In this document: piece after piece, positions 52,885-61,761 of the stretch
How the letters are laid out: each line of letters opens with the position of its first letter
Numbering within the stretch: the first letter of the stretch is position 1
DNA from: [Candidatus Thermochlorobacteriaceae] bacterium GBChlB
GTDB taxonomy: Bacteria; Bacteroidota; Chlorobiia; Chlorobiales; Thermochlorobacteraceae
Direction: 5' to 3'
Length of the DNA stretch: 64,000 bases
Assembly (NCBI GenBank): GCA_000724175.1
Contig: JPGV01000015.1
Coordinates: forward strand, 132,523-196,522
Program-made: the position numbers and the translations under genes
The notes under the pieces: generated by a model
The model's input: only the letters and a program-made list of their open reading frames with translations
What the model was told of the DNA's origin: nothing
Databases searched by the model: none

Positions 52885-54258
52885 TTAGCGCGCATAGTAT
52901 TTCAGCGTATTGACGCTGCATGGACACTCTTCGGCTATCGCAATGCCTTTGCCAATCAATCCCTCGTCGCGCACTTTGTAAAGGCGTGGCACCATTTTAT
53001 CGCGCAGTTCCAACGGAGTGATAGGATTAATGTAGATGCTGGTATTGCCCTCGAAGCCCGCTGGAATGTTGATGCGCCACTTAATCAAAATTTTCCAAGG
53101 CATGTTATAGACCGAATCAATCGGGGTATAATACCATTCTTCGTTGCACGAAATCGCGCCGCCCATAGCAACATGGCAGGCGTGAACAAGGTCGCTCATG
53201 CCGCGCACTTCTTCGGGCGTGTGGTCTTGCGGACGGGCATGTTTGGACTTCGAGTAAATCGCCAGAGTAGGAAAGCGATGCCCAATAGCGGAATAGGCAA
53301 TGGCATAATCGTTTTCGGCGAAAACCAGATTGTAATGAATCGCCAAGTTTGGACCGTATTCATTAAAGACATTCGGATTGCTGCGAAGCATCTGGATTTG
53401 GTTCTCAATGGAAATCGACCAGCTATCGAGTCCGACAAGTTGCTTGTGCAGATGGTCGAAGGATGCGCCAGCAGGTTTAAGCCAGTTTTGGAAAACGCTC
53501 ACATAGCGCACATAGCGGTTGTTGGCGTAGATGTCTTTGAGCGCGTCGATGGTGGCTTGAAAATAAGCATCATGTTCGGTGGGCGTCATTTCACCGGAAC
53601 TGAACAACTCGGAGTCGTATTTGGCGTTGCGCTTGAAGTGCCTGCCCGCAATGATGAGTTCGTGGCTGCCGCCGAAGAAGGCATCTGCCATGGAAAGTTT
53701 TTCGTCGAGCGACATAGCTTGAATCTCGGCGTAGGTGCGCCCCATCTTGGCGAGCTTATAGTCAATGACTTTCAAGACGTGCTTTAAGCCATCGGCGTCG
53801 GAAAGATACTTTTCGCGCCAATCGAGCTGCGCTTTGGTGAGCCGAAAGTTGTAGTTCTTGCGCCAGTAATCGAGCGTAACAATCTCAAAGAGGTTTGGCA
53901 CGCGGCGAAATTCCGCTTTCGTTTGGTCGTATTGAGAGGCAGGCAGGTAAGAAAGTTTCTGATAGGTGCCACCGTGACAAACAAGGCGAAATTTTTCAGG
54001 CGGCGTTTCAGTGTAGCGCGTTTCGCAAAAAGAGCAGGTATCTTCTTTTTCTTTTTCATCGAGCATCTCGGCCGTTACGGGCGCCTCGTGGTCGAGCGGT
54101 TTGCTGCCGCGCCCGGGCACCGACCAAACTTCCGTGCCGTTGAACGGATTGATTTGCTTGACCGTGCCGTCTGGCATCTGATGGTAATACACGTCGTAGC
54201 GTGTCAAGGGGACATTGCCGACGGTTTCTTCGTTAAAAGGTCTCTTCGTGCCTAACAT
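52885..54258 (-). CDS. DUF4921-family protein, HIT/GalT-like fold
   Basis: 457 residues from the ATG at 54258. N-terminal 'CSFCETRY' is a possible half zinc site. The C-terminal half holds 'FDHLHKQLVG', matching the HxHxH-type active-site region of the HIT superfamily (galactose-1-phosphate uridylyltransferase and relatives), with one His of the usual set replaced. The whole reads like DUF4921. A nucleotidyl-transfer or hydrolase role on sugar or other phosphates is plausible but unproven. The end 'AEECPCSVNTLKYYAR' has a CxC pair. It is upstream of the frameshifted membrane gene. Confidence 0.8.
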   Translation of the reverse strand: MLGTKRPFNEETVGNVPLTRYDVYYHQMPDGTVKQINPFNGTEVWSVPGRGSKPLDHEAPVTAEMLDEKEKEDTCSFCETRYTETPPEKFRLVCHGGTYQKLSYLPASQYDQTKAEFRRVPNLFEIVTLDYWRKNYNFRLTKAQLDWREKYLSDADGLKHVLKVIDYKLAKMGRTYAEIQAMSLDEKLSMADAFFGGSHELIIAGRHFKRNAKYDSELFSSGEMTPTEHDAYFQATIDALKDIYANNRYVRYVSVFQNWLKPAGASFDHLHKQLVGLDSWSISIENQIQMLRSNPNVFNEYGPNLAIHYNLVFAENDYAIAYSAIGHRFPTLAIYSKSKHARPQDHTPEEVRGMSDLVHACHVAMGGAISCNEEWYYTPIDSVYNMPWKILIKWRINIPAGFEGNTSIYINPITPLELRDKMVPRLYKVRDEGLIGKGIAIAEECPCSVNTLKYYAR

Positions 54259-54487
54259 TGACAAGCGGTTTAGTTGAAAATAAGACAACCACATACTACA
54301 ACTGCCCTCCGAGAACGATTTTACTTCCTAAACCTTAAAACTGTAAAACAGTAATGTGCTTTTGTAAAGATACTCAAACCGCAATCGCGCTACAAAGGGC
54401 AACCGAAAAAAAGAGGCGATGGTTGCGATGTAACAGGGCGGGACGGGAATGCGTTTCCGATAAACAATATTTTTTTCCAAGCGAGCC

Positions 54488-55570
54488 TTAGCGCAACGTG
54501 TCTGGCGCAGCGGCACCGAAGGCATAACACTGTTTCAACTTGTCGGCAATCATGTCTCTTTCCGCCAAGATTCGTTTGCCGATAAAAACAAGCACGCTGC
54601 TCGAGCGCGTCTCGCGGAACGGTTCATGGGCAAGTGTGTCGTAATCAAACGTGTATCTGCCCGAAGCAAAATTGAACACGGTCGGGTTTGGCATCTCGAC
54701 GAAATTGATAATGCCTTTGGCGCGATAATATCGACGCGGCAAATCGGCGAGGAATAGCTCAAACTTGCGCTGCGAAACCACATCAGAAATCTCAATGGCA
54801 AATGTTTGGATTTCATCGACGTCCAAGTGATAACTTTCTGCCGCCGTATGGTCGTGGTGATGATGATGTCCGTCGTGATGCGTCTGGCGTTGCGAAAGCC
54901 GCCGCTCAATGTCGTGGTCATATTTTTGTTTGAGGTCGGCGATGTGCTGATGGAGCGTCTCGCGCAGGTCTCGGTGCGACGAAGCTAAGAAAATCTCGGG
55001 CGGAAGGTTTCCATGAACCGTTTTGAAAATCGGCGCGCGCTCGTTCATCTGGCGTATGGCTTTTTCGGCAGCCTGAATATCCGCGTCGCTGCAGACATCG
55101 ATTTTATTGAGAACCACAAGGTCGCAGATGGTCAGTTGAATTTCGGCGACAAGATTGTCTGCCAAGTGTTCGCAGAGGCGTTCCGCATCGGCGACGGTCA
55201 TAATGGTGTCGAGTATCAAGCGTTGGTCGTTGGCAAGCATCATAAAAATCGAAATCGGGTTGGCGATGCCAGTGGTTTCGATGAGCAGAACGTCGGGCGT
55301 CAATGTTTCCAGAATGTCAGAGACGGCGTTGGAGAAGTCGCCTGAAATCGTGCAGCACATACAGCCAGCCGTCAGTTCGCTAATTTGCACATTGGCAGTT
55401 TTGAGTAAAATCGAGTCGACGGAAACCTCGCCAATCTCGTTTTCAATCAGGGCGACTTTCTTGCCCGAAAGGGCGGTGTCGAGCAGGCGCTTGATAAGCG
55501 TTGTTTTTCCGCTTCCCAAAAAGCCAGTGATGATGACAGTGGGAATGCGCATAGACGACGAGAATGGCAT
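54488..55570 (-). CDS. CobW/P47K-family GTPase (zinc or other metal chaperone type)
   Basis: 360 residues from 55570 (an ATG at 55552 is an alternative start). Walker A is 'GFLGSGKTTLIKRLL', the metal-binding motif is 'TAGCMCCTI' (CxCC), and a guanine motif 'VLNKIDV' is present. A His-rich loop ('HHDGHHHHHDHT', about 240) and a C-terminal CobW_C domain follow. Such GTPases deliver metals, often zinc, to client enzymes and many are Zur-regulated; here no good operator was found upstream. It is 3 kb from the MerC/receptor cluster. Confidence 0.92.
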   Translation of the reverse strand: MPFSSSMRIPTVIITGFLGSGKTTLIKRLLDTALSGKKVALIENEIGEVSVDSILLKTANVQISELTAGCMCCTISGDFSNAVSDILETLTPDVLLIETTGIANPISIFMMLANDQRLILDTIMTVADAERLCEHLADNLVAEIQLTICDLVVLNKIDVCSDADIQAAEKAIRQMNERAPIFKTVHGNLPPEIFLASSHRDLRETLHQHIADLKQKYDHDIERRLSQRQTHHDGHHHHHDHTAAESYHLDVDEIQTFAIEISDVVSQRKFELFLADLPRRYYRAKGIINFVEMPNPTVFNFASGRYTFDYDTLAHEPFRETRSSSVLVFIGKRILAERDMIADKLKQCYAFGAAAPDTLR

Positions 55571-55759
55571 AATGACTTATAATGATTAAATTGGCTAAAC
55601 AAAACAACAAGCAAACATCGTGAAACTTTGCATACAATAAAAACGCAATGTATATTTGCACCAGAATTTCCCGTCCCAAAAGCAAAAGCAAGTGAAATAA
55701 GTTCTGTATTAAAGTAATTGAACTTCAAAATCTCGCAACGCGATAAACCATAGAAAAAC

Positions 55760-56053
55760 ATGGCAGAGCAATCAGGAAACCACATCGGCATTGAAGATAA
55801 AATCGTTCATATCGTCAAGCAGATGCGAAACAAGTATCCGCTCGGCAAGTATGAGATGGCATTTCATTTAGACAATTACAAAGGCGAGGCGTTCTACGAC
55901 CGCGTGATTGAATCAATAGAAGACGTGGGCGGCTTCCGCATTCGCTTCACTGATAAAAGCACAATGGACGTGCCGATTAGTGCCATGAAAGATTGGGATA
56001 AGCCAAATTTCGTCGACAAATGGGGCGAAATTATTTATAAAACCAAACGATAA
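55760..56053 (+). CDS. Small conserved-looking hypothetical protein
   Basis: 97 residues, soluble, mixed charge ('EDKIVHIVKQMRNKYPLGKYEMAF', 'DRVIESIEDVGGFRIRF'). No known motif. It starts with a good ATG in the 190-base divergent gap from the CobW gene. Its codon use is like that of neighbours. Confidence 0.65.
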   Translation: MAEQSGNHIGIEDKIVHIVKQMRNKYPLGKYEMAFHLDNYKGEAFYDRVIESIEDVGGFRIRFTDKSTMDVPISAMKDWDKPNFVDKWGEIIYKTKR

Positions 56054-56199
56054 ATTTTACGACAGAGCCAGTGTTCTGACCGCTTCTGTCACATGAGCGC
56101 GGAAAAACTAACCGCAAGGCTGTTGGGACGCCAAACTAAAACCGCCTTTCGCAATTCCGTATCGCCCTACCTGTTATTCGCTTTAACCATTGAAACAAC

Positions 56200-56228
56200 A
56201 AAAGCCGCCTGTGTAGCAGACGGCTTTT
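56200..56228. terminator. Bidirectional terminator
   Basis: AAAAGCCG (56200-56207) and CGGCTTTT (56221-56228) pair, with CTG/CAG extending the stem inward across a mismatch. A/T runs on both ends allow function for the plus-strand small gene and the minus-strand lipoprotein gene. Confidence 0.78.
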
Positions 56229-56253
56229 CGTTTGATGCAGACCCGCACGGACG

Positions 56254-56847
56254 TTACGGCGTGACGTTGAGCGGAAACGAGGCGTCAATATCGATTTCGT
56301 TGCTGGGATTGACCGTCTTGCGCACCCCATCGTAGTGATACAAAACGACGCGCAAATTGCCGCTCACTGCTGGGCCTGCTGTTACCTCAACGCGATACTG
56401 CAAGCCGACCGGAAGTGGCGGCGTGTTGGTATCCAAGTCGGTAACGGTAATGTTTACGCGCCCTTGCGCGCCGCCGCTCACCGTATAGACAAACAAATGC
56501 TCGTTTGCCTCCTCGCGGATTTCCGTCGTCTTATTCTCGGCAGGAGTTTTAGATTCATCTAAGACTTCCACGGTGCCGTTGTATGTCGTCCCCGCGCGAA
56601 GGGCGAGCGGCGTAATGACGGGCGGGTTGCCACCTGCGCCATCAAGGTCGCGCCATTGCGCGGTTACAGGCGCACCGCCGCCCACAGGCGTGAGCGTCAG
56701 GCGCATCGTCGTGATGGACTCCTGCTCGTTTGTCTCAACCGGGTTATCGGTTCGGCGGCAACCGCCAACAAGGGACAAAAGTGCCAGCGCCAGCAAAATC
56801 GCTGCTGGATTTTTCTTGCGAATGAATTGCAGTTTTAAACTAAGCAT
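56254..56847 (-). CDS. Lipoprotein accompanying a metal-type TonB receptor
   Basis: 197 residues. Signal with lipobox 'LVGGC' near residue 29. The rest is beta-rich ('MRLTLTPVGGGAPVTAQWRD', 'LQYRVEVTAGPAV', 'LRVVLYHYDGVRKTV'), like the small lipoproteins often annotated as 'type 1 periplasmic binding fold' and encoded next to TonB receptors in Bacteroidota. It starts 47 bases after the receptor stop and is presumably part of the same operon. The His content is low (two), so direct metal binding is not obvious. Confidence 0.75.
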   Translation of the reverse strand: MLSLKLQFIRKKNPAAILLALALLSLVGGCRRTDNPVETNEQESITTMRLTLTPVGGGAPVTAQWRDLDGAGGNPPVITPLALRAGTTYNGTVEVLDESKTPAENKTTEIREEANEHLFVYTVSGGAQGRVNITVTDLDTNTPPLPVGLQYRVEVTAGPAVSGNLRVVLYHYDGVRKTVNPSNEIDIDASFPLNVTP

Positions 56848-56893
56848 AGTTATCTGATTTGATTGTTTGAGTTATTAAAAGAAAGAACAAAAG

Positions 56894-59320
56894 TCAATCG
56901 TCGGAATACGCGCCGAAGGCAAGTTGCAACCGCAGAATGATGTTGCGTCCTGCATCGTCGGCGAAAAAGCGAAAGCGGCTCAAGTAGTCTCGGAAGCGTT
57001 GGTCAAGCAAATTTTGCGCTGAAAGAATAAGTGTTGCCTGTTGCGCCAAGAGCGAAAACTCTGCGCCGATAGAAACGCCCAAAAGCCCATAGCCCGCCGG
57101 CGGGAGCGTAAGGTTTTGCACATAAAATTGGTAGGCTTCTGGGTCTGAAAGGGCAGGTGGCAATTGTGCGGGCAAAGTAAGCGTCGGGAATTGGTCTTGA
57201 CGGCGAACCTGAGTTGATGTGAGTTCAAGGTATGTTTTTTGAAGCCCAAACGCTTCGGGTAAATCGATGTGAACGCCGACAATGAGACGGTCGGACGGCA
57301 TATTGATAAGCGGCTCGCCGCGCCCGATGTTCCAGCCGCGCACCAAGGAGAGCGACATAAAAAAGCGCGTTTGGTTGAAAACCGTCCACTCGAAAAATCC
57401 ATCAATGCCGCGCAGAACGGCGTTGGCTTGTTGATACTCAAACGCAGGGAACGCGCCGCGTATAGTGATTTGCGGCTCGACAAGCGGAAAGAGGTAAATA
57501 AAATTTGAAATGGCGTTGTTGTAAATAGAGAACTCCAATCGAGTTTTTTCGCCGACATGCCGCAGCGTGGCGTCAATGTTGAAACTCCGCTCGACATTGA
57601 GTGCAGGATTTCCAGTTTCATACTGCGCCGTGCCATGATGCACGCCGTCGCTATAAAGTTCATTGATGCTCGGCGGTCGCCAAGCCGTCGCCACATTTGC
57701 ACCAATAGACCACTCTGGGGAGAACTGAAAAAGCGCTCCGACCGCGCCTGTAACGGTATGAAACAGTTGTCGGCTCTGAATCTCGCCGCGTTGAAGTTGC
57801 TGCGCGATGCGTGAACTGCCATAAGGCGTTGCGTTTTGAACGCGCACGTCGTAGCGCACGCCCGCGTTGAGCGTCCACTGCTCGCTCACCCATGCTTCGC
57901 GCCAAAAGACGCCGCCAGTGAGTGAGGTAAAGTTTGGAATGAGCGCACTGCGTCCAAGATTATTGTTCGATTGCGCGGTCGCCGCAAGACCAAGTGTGCC
58001 GATGAAGTTGCCGATTGGCGCGTGCGCAAAACGTGCTTCGGCGGTATGTGTAAAGAGCGTGAGGTCAAACGACGGAATCTCGCGGCGACTTCGGTCTGTG
58101 CCGAGCGGCACGTGCGCATCGAACTCTTGACGGATATTTTGCTGATAGCCGTAAGTGAGTTGCAGCGTGTGTTCATTGCCAAGCCCAAGACGCGCGCGCA
58201 GCGATATTAAATCGTGCGAAATGCGCTGTCGCGGAAAATCAATAGAAAAGGAAAAGGGGGCGGTGAAAAACGGCTCACGGCGTTGCATACTTGAGACCAA
58301 GTCGGTGAGGTTGCCGATGTGCGCGCTGCGCAGCACGCCAAGTTCCGTAGAGAAGCGGCTGTAATAGGCGCAAAGGTCGCCCCAGTCTTTGCGCAATGCA
58401 GTCGTTGCTGAAAAGTTGAGTTCAGAAAATCCCGTATTGTTCAAAAAGTATTGCGGCGTTGCGGCGTCACCGGCACGGCGATAGCTGCCTTGTAGGCGCC
58501 ACTTGAGTCCTTCGAGAGGTGCGACACCGCCCTCGAGTAAAACAGATGCTGCGCCTTGTGCATTGTTGCCAAACCCGTTGACGGTCAGTTCACCGCCGAC
58601 GGCGTTCTCGCGCGGAAGCGGTCGTGGTTCGATGCGAATGACGCCGCCGATAGCGTCCGAGCCATAGTCAACGCTGGCAGCGCCTTTTAAGACTTCAATC
58701 TTTGCGCTGGCAAACGGGTCAATTTCGGGCGCATGCTCTGCACCCCATTGTTGCCCTTCTTGACGCACGCCAGCGTTAAGAATCAACACGCGCTGACTGT
58801 GCAGCCCGCGAACAACTGGCTTGGAAATCGACGGGCCTGTTTGAAGCACGGTTACGCCGGGCAAGTCTCGTAGCGTCTCGCCAAGCGTTTGTCCGCGATG
58901 TTTATCCACGTCTGACTTGCTCATCGTCGATACGGATTGAGACGATTGCTGCAAGACCTCTCTCGTTTTATCACCAGTTACCGTAAGTTCGCGCTGTGTT
59001 GCACCCAGAGTTTGAAGTGAGAAATTTTGGACATGGTCAGCTTGTAGGTTGAGGGTGGCTGTCTGCGTTTTATAGCCGACATAACTGCAACGAAATTGAT
59101 AAACGCCTTGAGGCAGATTGTCGAGACGGTATGTTCCGTCGGTGCCAGTTGCCGTGCCGCGTCCCAACTCGACAACCATGATGGTGGCGCCAATCAGCAA
59201 CTCTCCTGTTGCCGCATCGGTTACTTTTCCCGACGCGCGGTAAAGAGGCTGTGCAGTCGCTGTTGCAGCAACTTGCCAAAAGAGCGCGAGGAAAAAATAT
59301 GGGACGATTGCTCTTTTCAT
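56894..59320 (-). CDS. TonB-dependent receptor, ZnuD-like (probable zinc uptake)
   Basis: 808 residues from the ATG at 59320; the first in-frame TTG at 59326 lies inside the operator. Signal peptide (cleavage near 'ATATAQ'), carboxypeptidase-like domain ('ASGKVTDAATGELLIGATI'), plug with 'LRDLPGVTVLQTGPSISKPV', 'RGLHSQRVLILNAGVRQEGQ' and 'WGAEHAPEIDPF', a pattern I associate with ZnuD-type receptors. Barrel to the C-terminal 'LQLAFGAYSDD'. A perfect Fur-family palindrome abuts its start codon. With the MerC gene upstream and the lipoprotein downstream it forms a metal-acquisition cluster. Zinc is inferred, not shown. Confidence 0.88.
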   Translation of the reverse strand: MKRAIVPYFFLALFWQVAATATAQPLYRASGKVTDAATGELLIGATIMVVELGRGTATGTDGTYRLDNLPQGVYQFRCSYVGYKTQTATLNLQADHVQNFSLQTLGATQRELTVTGDKTREVLQQSSQSVSTMSKSDVDKHRGQTLGETLRDLPGVTVLQTGPSISKPVVRGLHSQRVLILNAGVRQEGQQWGAEHAPEIDPFASAKIEVLKGAASVDYGSDAIGGVIRIEPRPLPRENAVGGELTVNGFGNNAQGAASVLLEGGVAPLEGLKWRLQGSYRRAGDAATPQYFLNNTGFSELNFSATTALRKDWGDLCAYYSRFSTELGVLRSAHIGNLTDLVSSMQRREPFFTAPFSFSIDFPRQRISHDLISLRARLGLGNEHTLQLTYGYQQNIRQEFDAHVPLGTDRSRREIPSFDLTLFTHTAEARFAHAPIGNFIGTLGLAATAQSNNNLGRSALIPNFTSLTGGVFWREAWVSEQWTLNAGVRYDVRVQNATPYGSSRIAQQLQRGEIQSRQLFHTVTGAVGALFQFSPEWSIGANVATAWRPPSINELYSDGVHHGTAQYETGNPALNVERSFNIDATLRHVGEKTRLEFSIYNNAISNFIYLFPLVEPQITIRGAFPAFEYQQANAVLRGIDGFFEWTVFNQTRFFMSLSLVRGWNIGRGEPLINMPSDRLIVGVHIDLPEAFGLQKTYLELTSTQVRRQDQFPTLTLPAQLPPALSDPEAYQFYVQNLTLPPAGYGLLGVSIGAEFSLLAQQATLILSAQNLLDQRFRDYLSRFRFFADDAGRNIILRLQLAFGAYSDD

Positions 59321-59337
59321 TCGCAAATCATTTGCGA
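59321..59337. promoter_or_regulatory. Fur/Zur-type operator abutting receptor start codon
   Basis: TCGCAAATCATTTGCGA is a perfect 17-base palindrome with a single central base (8-1-8, containing the 7-1-7 Fur-family layout). It ends at the base next to the ATG at 59320 on the minus strand, covering the ribosome-binding position. It shares the core GCAAATCATTTGC with the palindrome at 59875. Confidence 0.8.
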
Positions 59338-59395
59338 TTAAAAAATGTGCGCAAAAACTCTTGTCGTGTCTGCATCTGAATAAAAGGGACTCATC

Positions 59396-59797
59396 TTAGG
59401 CGTCTTTGGCGCAGCAGTCTTTTGTGCGTTGCATCAATCGCCAATTAACGATGTGTGAAAGCGCAACAAAGCTCGCGCCGACTGGCGTAACGATGGAGTC
59501 ATGTCCTTCGGCGAACAGATGCCCGACGGTAATCACCGCAAAGCCCAACAGCATAAGCGCGACAGCAGAGAGATTTTTGTGGTGATGCAAGTAGCCATGC
59601 GACAGCGACCAAGCGCCAACGACGACACCGACGCCAATCATAAAAAACTCGACGCCTTCGTGTATCAAAAATTCGGCGCCAGCAAGCGGCAGAACCGTCA
59701 ATAACAAGGGCATCGCTGCGCAGTGAATGGCGCAGAGCATTGAGGCGGAAAAACCAACCGCGTCCAAATTGAATGTGCCGAAAAGCGTGTGTTTCAT
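59396..59797 (-). CDS. MerC-domain membrane protein
   Basis: 133 residues with four hydrophobic segments. 'ASMLCAIHCAAMPLLLTVLPL' contains the Cys-x2-His-Cys metal-binding pair of MerC-family proteins, and the tail has Cys-Cys ('KDCCAKDA'). MerC relatives in this phylum are commonly found in zinc or metal regulons without mercury-resistance genes. Operator 59875-59891 lies about 78 bases upstream, and the receptor gene follows after 75 bases with its own operator. Confidence 0.88.
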   Translation of the reverse strand: MKHTLFGTFNLDAVGFSASMLCAIHCAAMPLLLTVLPLAGAEFLIHEGVEFFMIGVGVVVGAWSLSHGYLHHHKNLSAVALMLLGFAVITVGHLFAEGHDSIVTPVGASFVALSHIVNWRLMQRTKDCCAKDA

Positions 59798-59874
59798 AAC
59801 GCTGTAAGTTTGACGTCGTGTTTAAATGCTATGCTGCGTAATGATGTCCCATCATGACCATCGTTCGGTATAGT

Positions 59875-59891
59875 ATGCAAATCATTTGCAT
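59875..59891. promoter_or_regulatory. Fur/Zur-type operator upstream of MerC gene
   Basis: ATGCAAATCATTTGCAT is a perfect 17-base palindrome (8-1-8). Its core GCAAATCATTTGC is identical to the one before the receptor gene 0.55 kb away. No such 7-1-7 palindrome was noticed elsewhere in the window. Confidence 0.82.
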
Positions 59892-59908
59892 TTTCCAACG
59901 AGGCATAT

Positions 59909-59929
59909 AAAAGGCGCTTTGAAAGCGCC
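59909..59929 (-). terminator. Terminator of the small basic gene (minus strand)
   Basis: Read on the minus strand, GGCGCTTT and AAAGCGCC pair around one to several unpaired bases, followed by TTTTAT. It separates the upstream small gene from the MerC operon. Confidence 0.7.
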
Positions 59930-59940
59930 CAATAAAACTA

Positions 59941-60135
59941 TTAGCGGTTCGTCTTCATTTGTTGGTCAAGAAACTTGAACTCATCGGGCGTGCCGTTAGG
60001 AATCTTGACGAACTTTTCCGAGAACCGCCATTGACCGGTTTTGTCGGATTTGGTTGAGTAGACGAACTTAACAGATTTGAACGACAGTTCTACTTTCTTT
60101 TTCGTGGCGGCTGTCTTTGCCTCTTTCTTTGCCAT
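59941..60135 (-). CDS. Small basic protein, DUF4295-like
   Basis: 64 residues, Lys-rich start ('MAKKEAKTAATKKKVELSF') and 'KTGQWRFSEKFVKI', which recalls the short DUF4295 proteins ('TGxYxFKEEMV') of Bacteroidota. No ribosomal protein gene is adjacent, though DUF4295 genes often neighbour rpmG. Short and basic, possibly ribosome- or nucleic-acid-associated. It has its own terminator. Confidence 0.6.
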   Translation of the reverse strand: MAKKEAKTAATKKKVELSFKSVKFVYSTKSDKTGQWRFSEKFVKIPNGTPDEFKFLDQQMKTNR

Positions 60136-60213
60136 GGCTCGTGCCTGTTTATCGTTGAAAAGGCCGCAAATATAAGAAACCGCCTGCGAATTGCAAACAT
60201 ACTGGCGCCGCTT

Positions 60214-61674
60214 TCACTCGGCTTTAACCACTTGTGCCTTGCGAACTGTGCCGTTGTAAATAAATCCGCGTCGAACCACTTTAATAATCGTTCCCGAGTC
60301 CAACGGCGTTTTGAGAATCACGCCTGCTTTTTCATGTTTCTCAATATCGAACTTAGAGACTTTCTGCTTGATATCGATTTCCTTGATGTCCAAGAGTTGC
60401 ATCAGGTCTTTGAAATAATTTGTAACAACCTCGGGCGTGTTGAGCGCGGCGTCCGGCTCGGTTTGAAACAGCGAATCAATGCGGTCGATGTGCGGGACGA
60501 TGTGTTTTTGAATGAATGTCTTGAGTGGCAAGCCGTTGTCTAAATCGGGCAGGGCGGCGAAGAGTTCACTGAAGTAAATTTGAAGTCTGCCAAGCAGTTC
60601 AGGCTGTTCCGAAAACACGGTCGATTGTTGGAGCGTGTGCCAATGTTGCTGCGCGAGCGATTGAATTTGCTTGGCGACGTCATTGTGGAGCATGAGCGCG
60701 TTACCGGATTGAACGCCGAGCTTTTGTTCAAGGGCGGAGAGCCGCGCCAAAAGATACTCCGTCGTGCGCGAACTGCTGGCTTCGCTGCTGCTATCTTTCT
60801 CCGAGGCTTGCTGGTAAAACGGGCGGTTGATTTTAATGTCGAGATGCTTCAACCGAGACTCGAACTTGTTAAACTGTTCAACGCGCTTTCGCAACTCGGA
60901 AAAAATAATAAGCCCGAGAAATCCCGCCGCCAAAACGGCAAGCGCGGCGACGATGAGCGCGTAGGTTGCGCGCTCTTCTGTGTTATTGATGAGGGCGCGG
61001 ATTTCGGCGGTCAGTTCCTGTTTTTGCGGCTCTGACGGCAGCTCGATTTCAAAAGCCTTTTGAATGGTCTGGGATGTGAGCAGGTCTCGGGCGACAGAAC
61101 TTTTCAACACACGTTCGCGGTAATCCAATTGCGCGGTGTTTGTCTTCCACGAGCCAACGACCAAGTTATACAACGCCCCAGCTTCTAATGCGTTTGGCTC
61201 TTTGAGCAACATATAGTTCGCGTCGGCAGCGTCGGCATCGAAGGCAAGCACGCGGTCTTTGACGCCGTAGGTAGCGAGATTGACCTGTTTCAAGACGCGG
61301 CTGCCGTCGGTGATGATGTCAATCAGATCTCTGAATTGTAACGGTGTCGAGAGCTTCCGCCGGTCGTAGTCAGAAAAGAACGACGCGATGCGGTTAGAGA
61401 GCATCTGCGCGACCTCAACATCGTTGACGCCCGAGATTGGTCGTCCCAAATCAATGTAGGGAAACTTTGACTTCGGCGCGTAGCGCAACACGAATTGACC
61501 TGACGCCTGTTTGTTGTTGACAATGAAAAACGTGTAGCCTGCGTCGGGATTAACTGGATTCTGTCGTTTGTAGTAAAAACACACCGTCGCTTGCTCCGAT
61601 TGGGCGTAGAGCGGCGCGATGAGAAAAAGCGTGATGAAAAAAAACGCGAAAGACGCTGGTCGCATAATGGTCAA
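60214..61674 (-). CDS. Membrane protein with periplasmic N-domain and GrpE-like C-terminal wing
   Basis: 486 residues. Signal peptide (about 8-24), a periplasmic part of about 210 residues without recognised family, one membrane span (about 236-258, 'YALIVAALAVLAAGFLGLIIF'), then a cytoplasmic helical part with a coiled coil. The last 60 residues read like the beta-wing of the DnaK exchange factor GrpE: 'FDIEKHEKAGVI' resembles 'LDPNxHQAI', and 'VVRRGFIYNGTVRKAQVV' resembles 'MQKGYTLNGRTIRAAMV'. It could recruit or regulate a DnaK-type chaperone at the inner membrane. The DUF4032 gene lies 87 bases upstream on the same strand. Confidence 0.7.
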   Translation of the reverse strand: MTIMRPASFAFFFITLFLIAPLYAQSEQATVCFYYKRQNPVNPDAGYTFFIVNNKQASGQFVLRYAPKSKFPYIDLGRPISGVNDVEVAQMLSNRIASFFSDYDRRKLSTPLQFRDLIDIITDGSRVLKQVNLATYGVKDRVLAFDADAADANYMLLKEPNALEAGALYNLVVGSWKTNTAQLDYRERVLKSSVARDLLTSQTIQKAFEIELPSEPQKQELTAEIRALINNTEERATYALIVAALAVLAAGFLGLIIFSELRKRVEQFNKFESRLKHLDIKINRPFYQQASEKDSSSEASSSRTTEYLLARLSALEQKLGVQSGNALMLHNDVAKQIQSLAQQHWHTLQQSTVFSEQPELLGRLQIYFSELFAALPDLDNGLPLKTFIQKHIVPHIDRIDSLFQTEPDAALNTPEVVTNYFKDLMQLLDIKEIDIKQKVSKFDIEKHEKAGVILKTPLDSGTIIKVVRRGFIYNGTVRKAQVVKAE

Positions 61675-61761
61675 GTGTGCTGTTGAACTCTATGGTGTCT
61701 AACTTCTAAAATGTTGCTTTTGAAGGAAATGCTTCGGCGGCGAAGATAAGAAAAATCGACG

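Noticed and set aside
55641-55660. ATTTGCA and GCAA half-sites upstream of the CobW gene, a possible third Zur box
   Set aside because: The halves are two bases too far apart for the 7-1-7 layout and do not form a palindrome, so they are not counted with the two good operators.
56093-56335. Plus-strand 80-codon frame
   Set aside because: It runs across the bidirectional terminator and into the opposite-strand lipoprotein gene, with no family signal.
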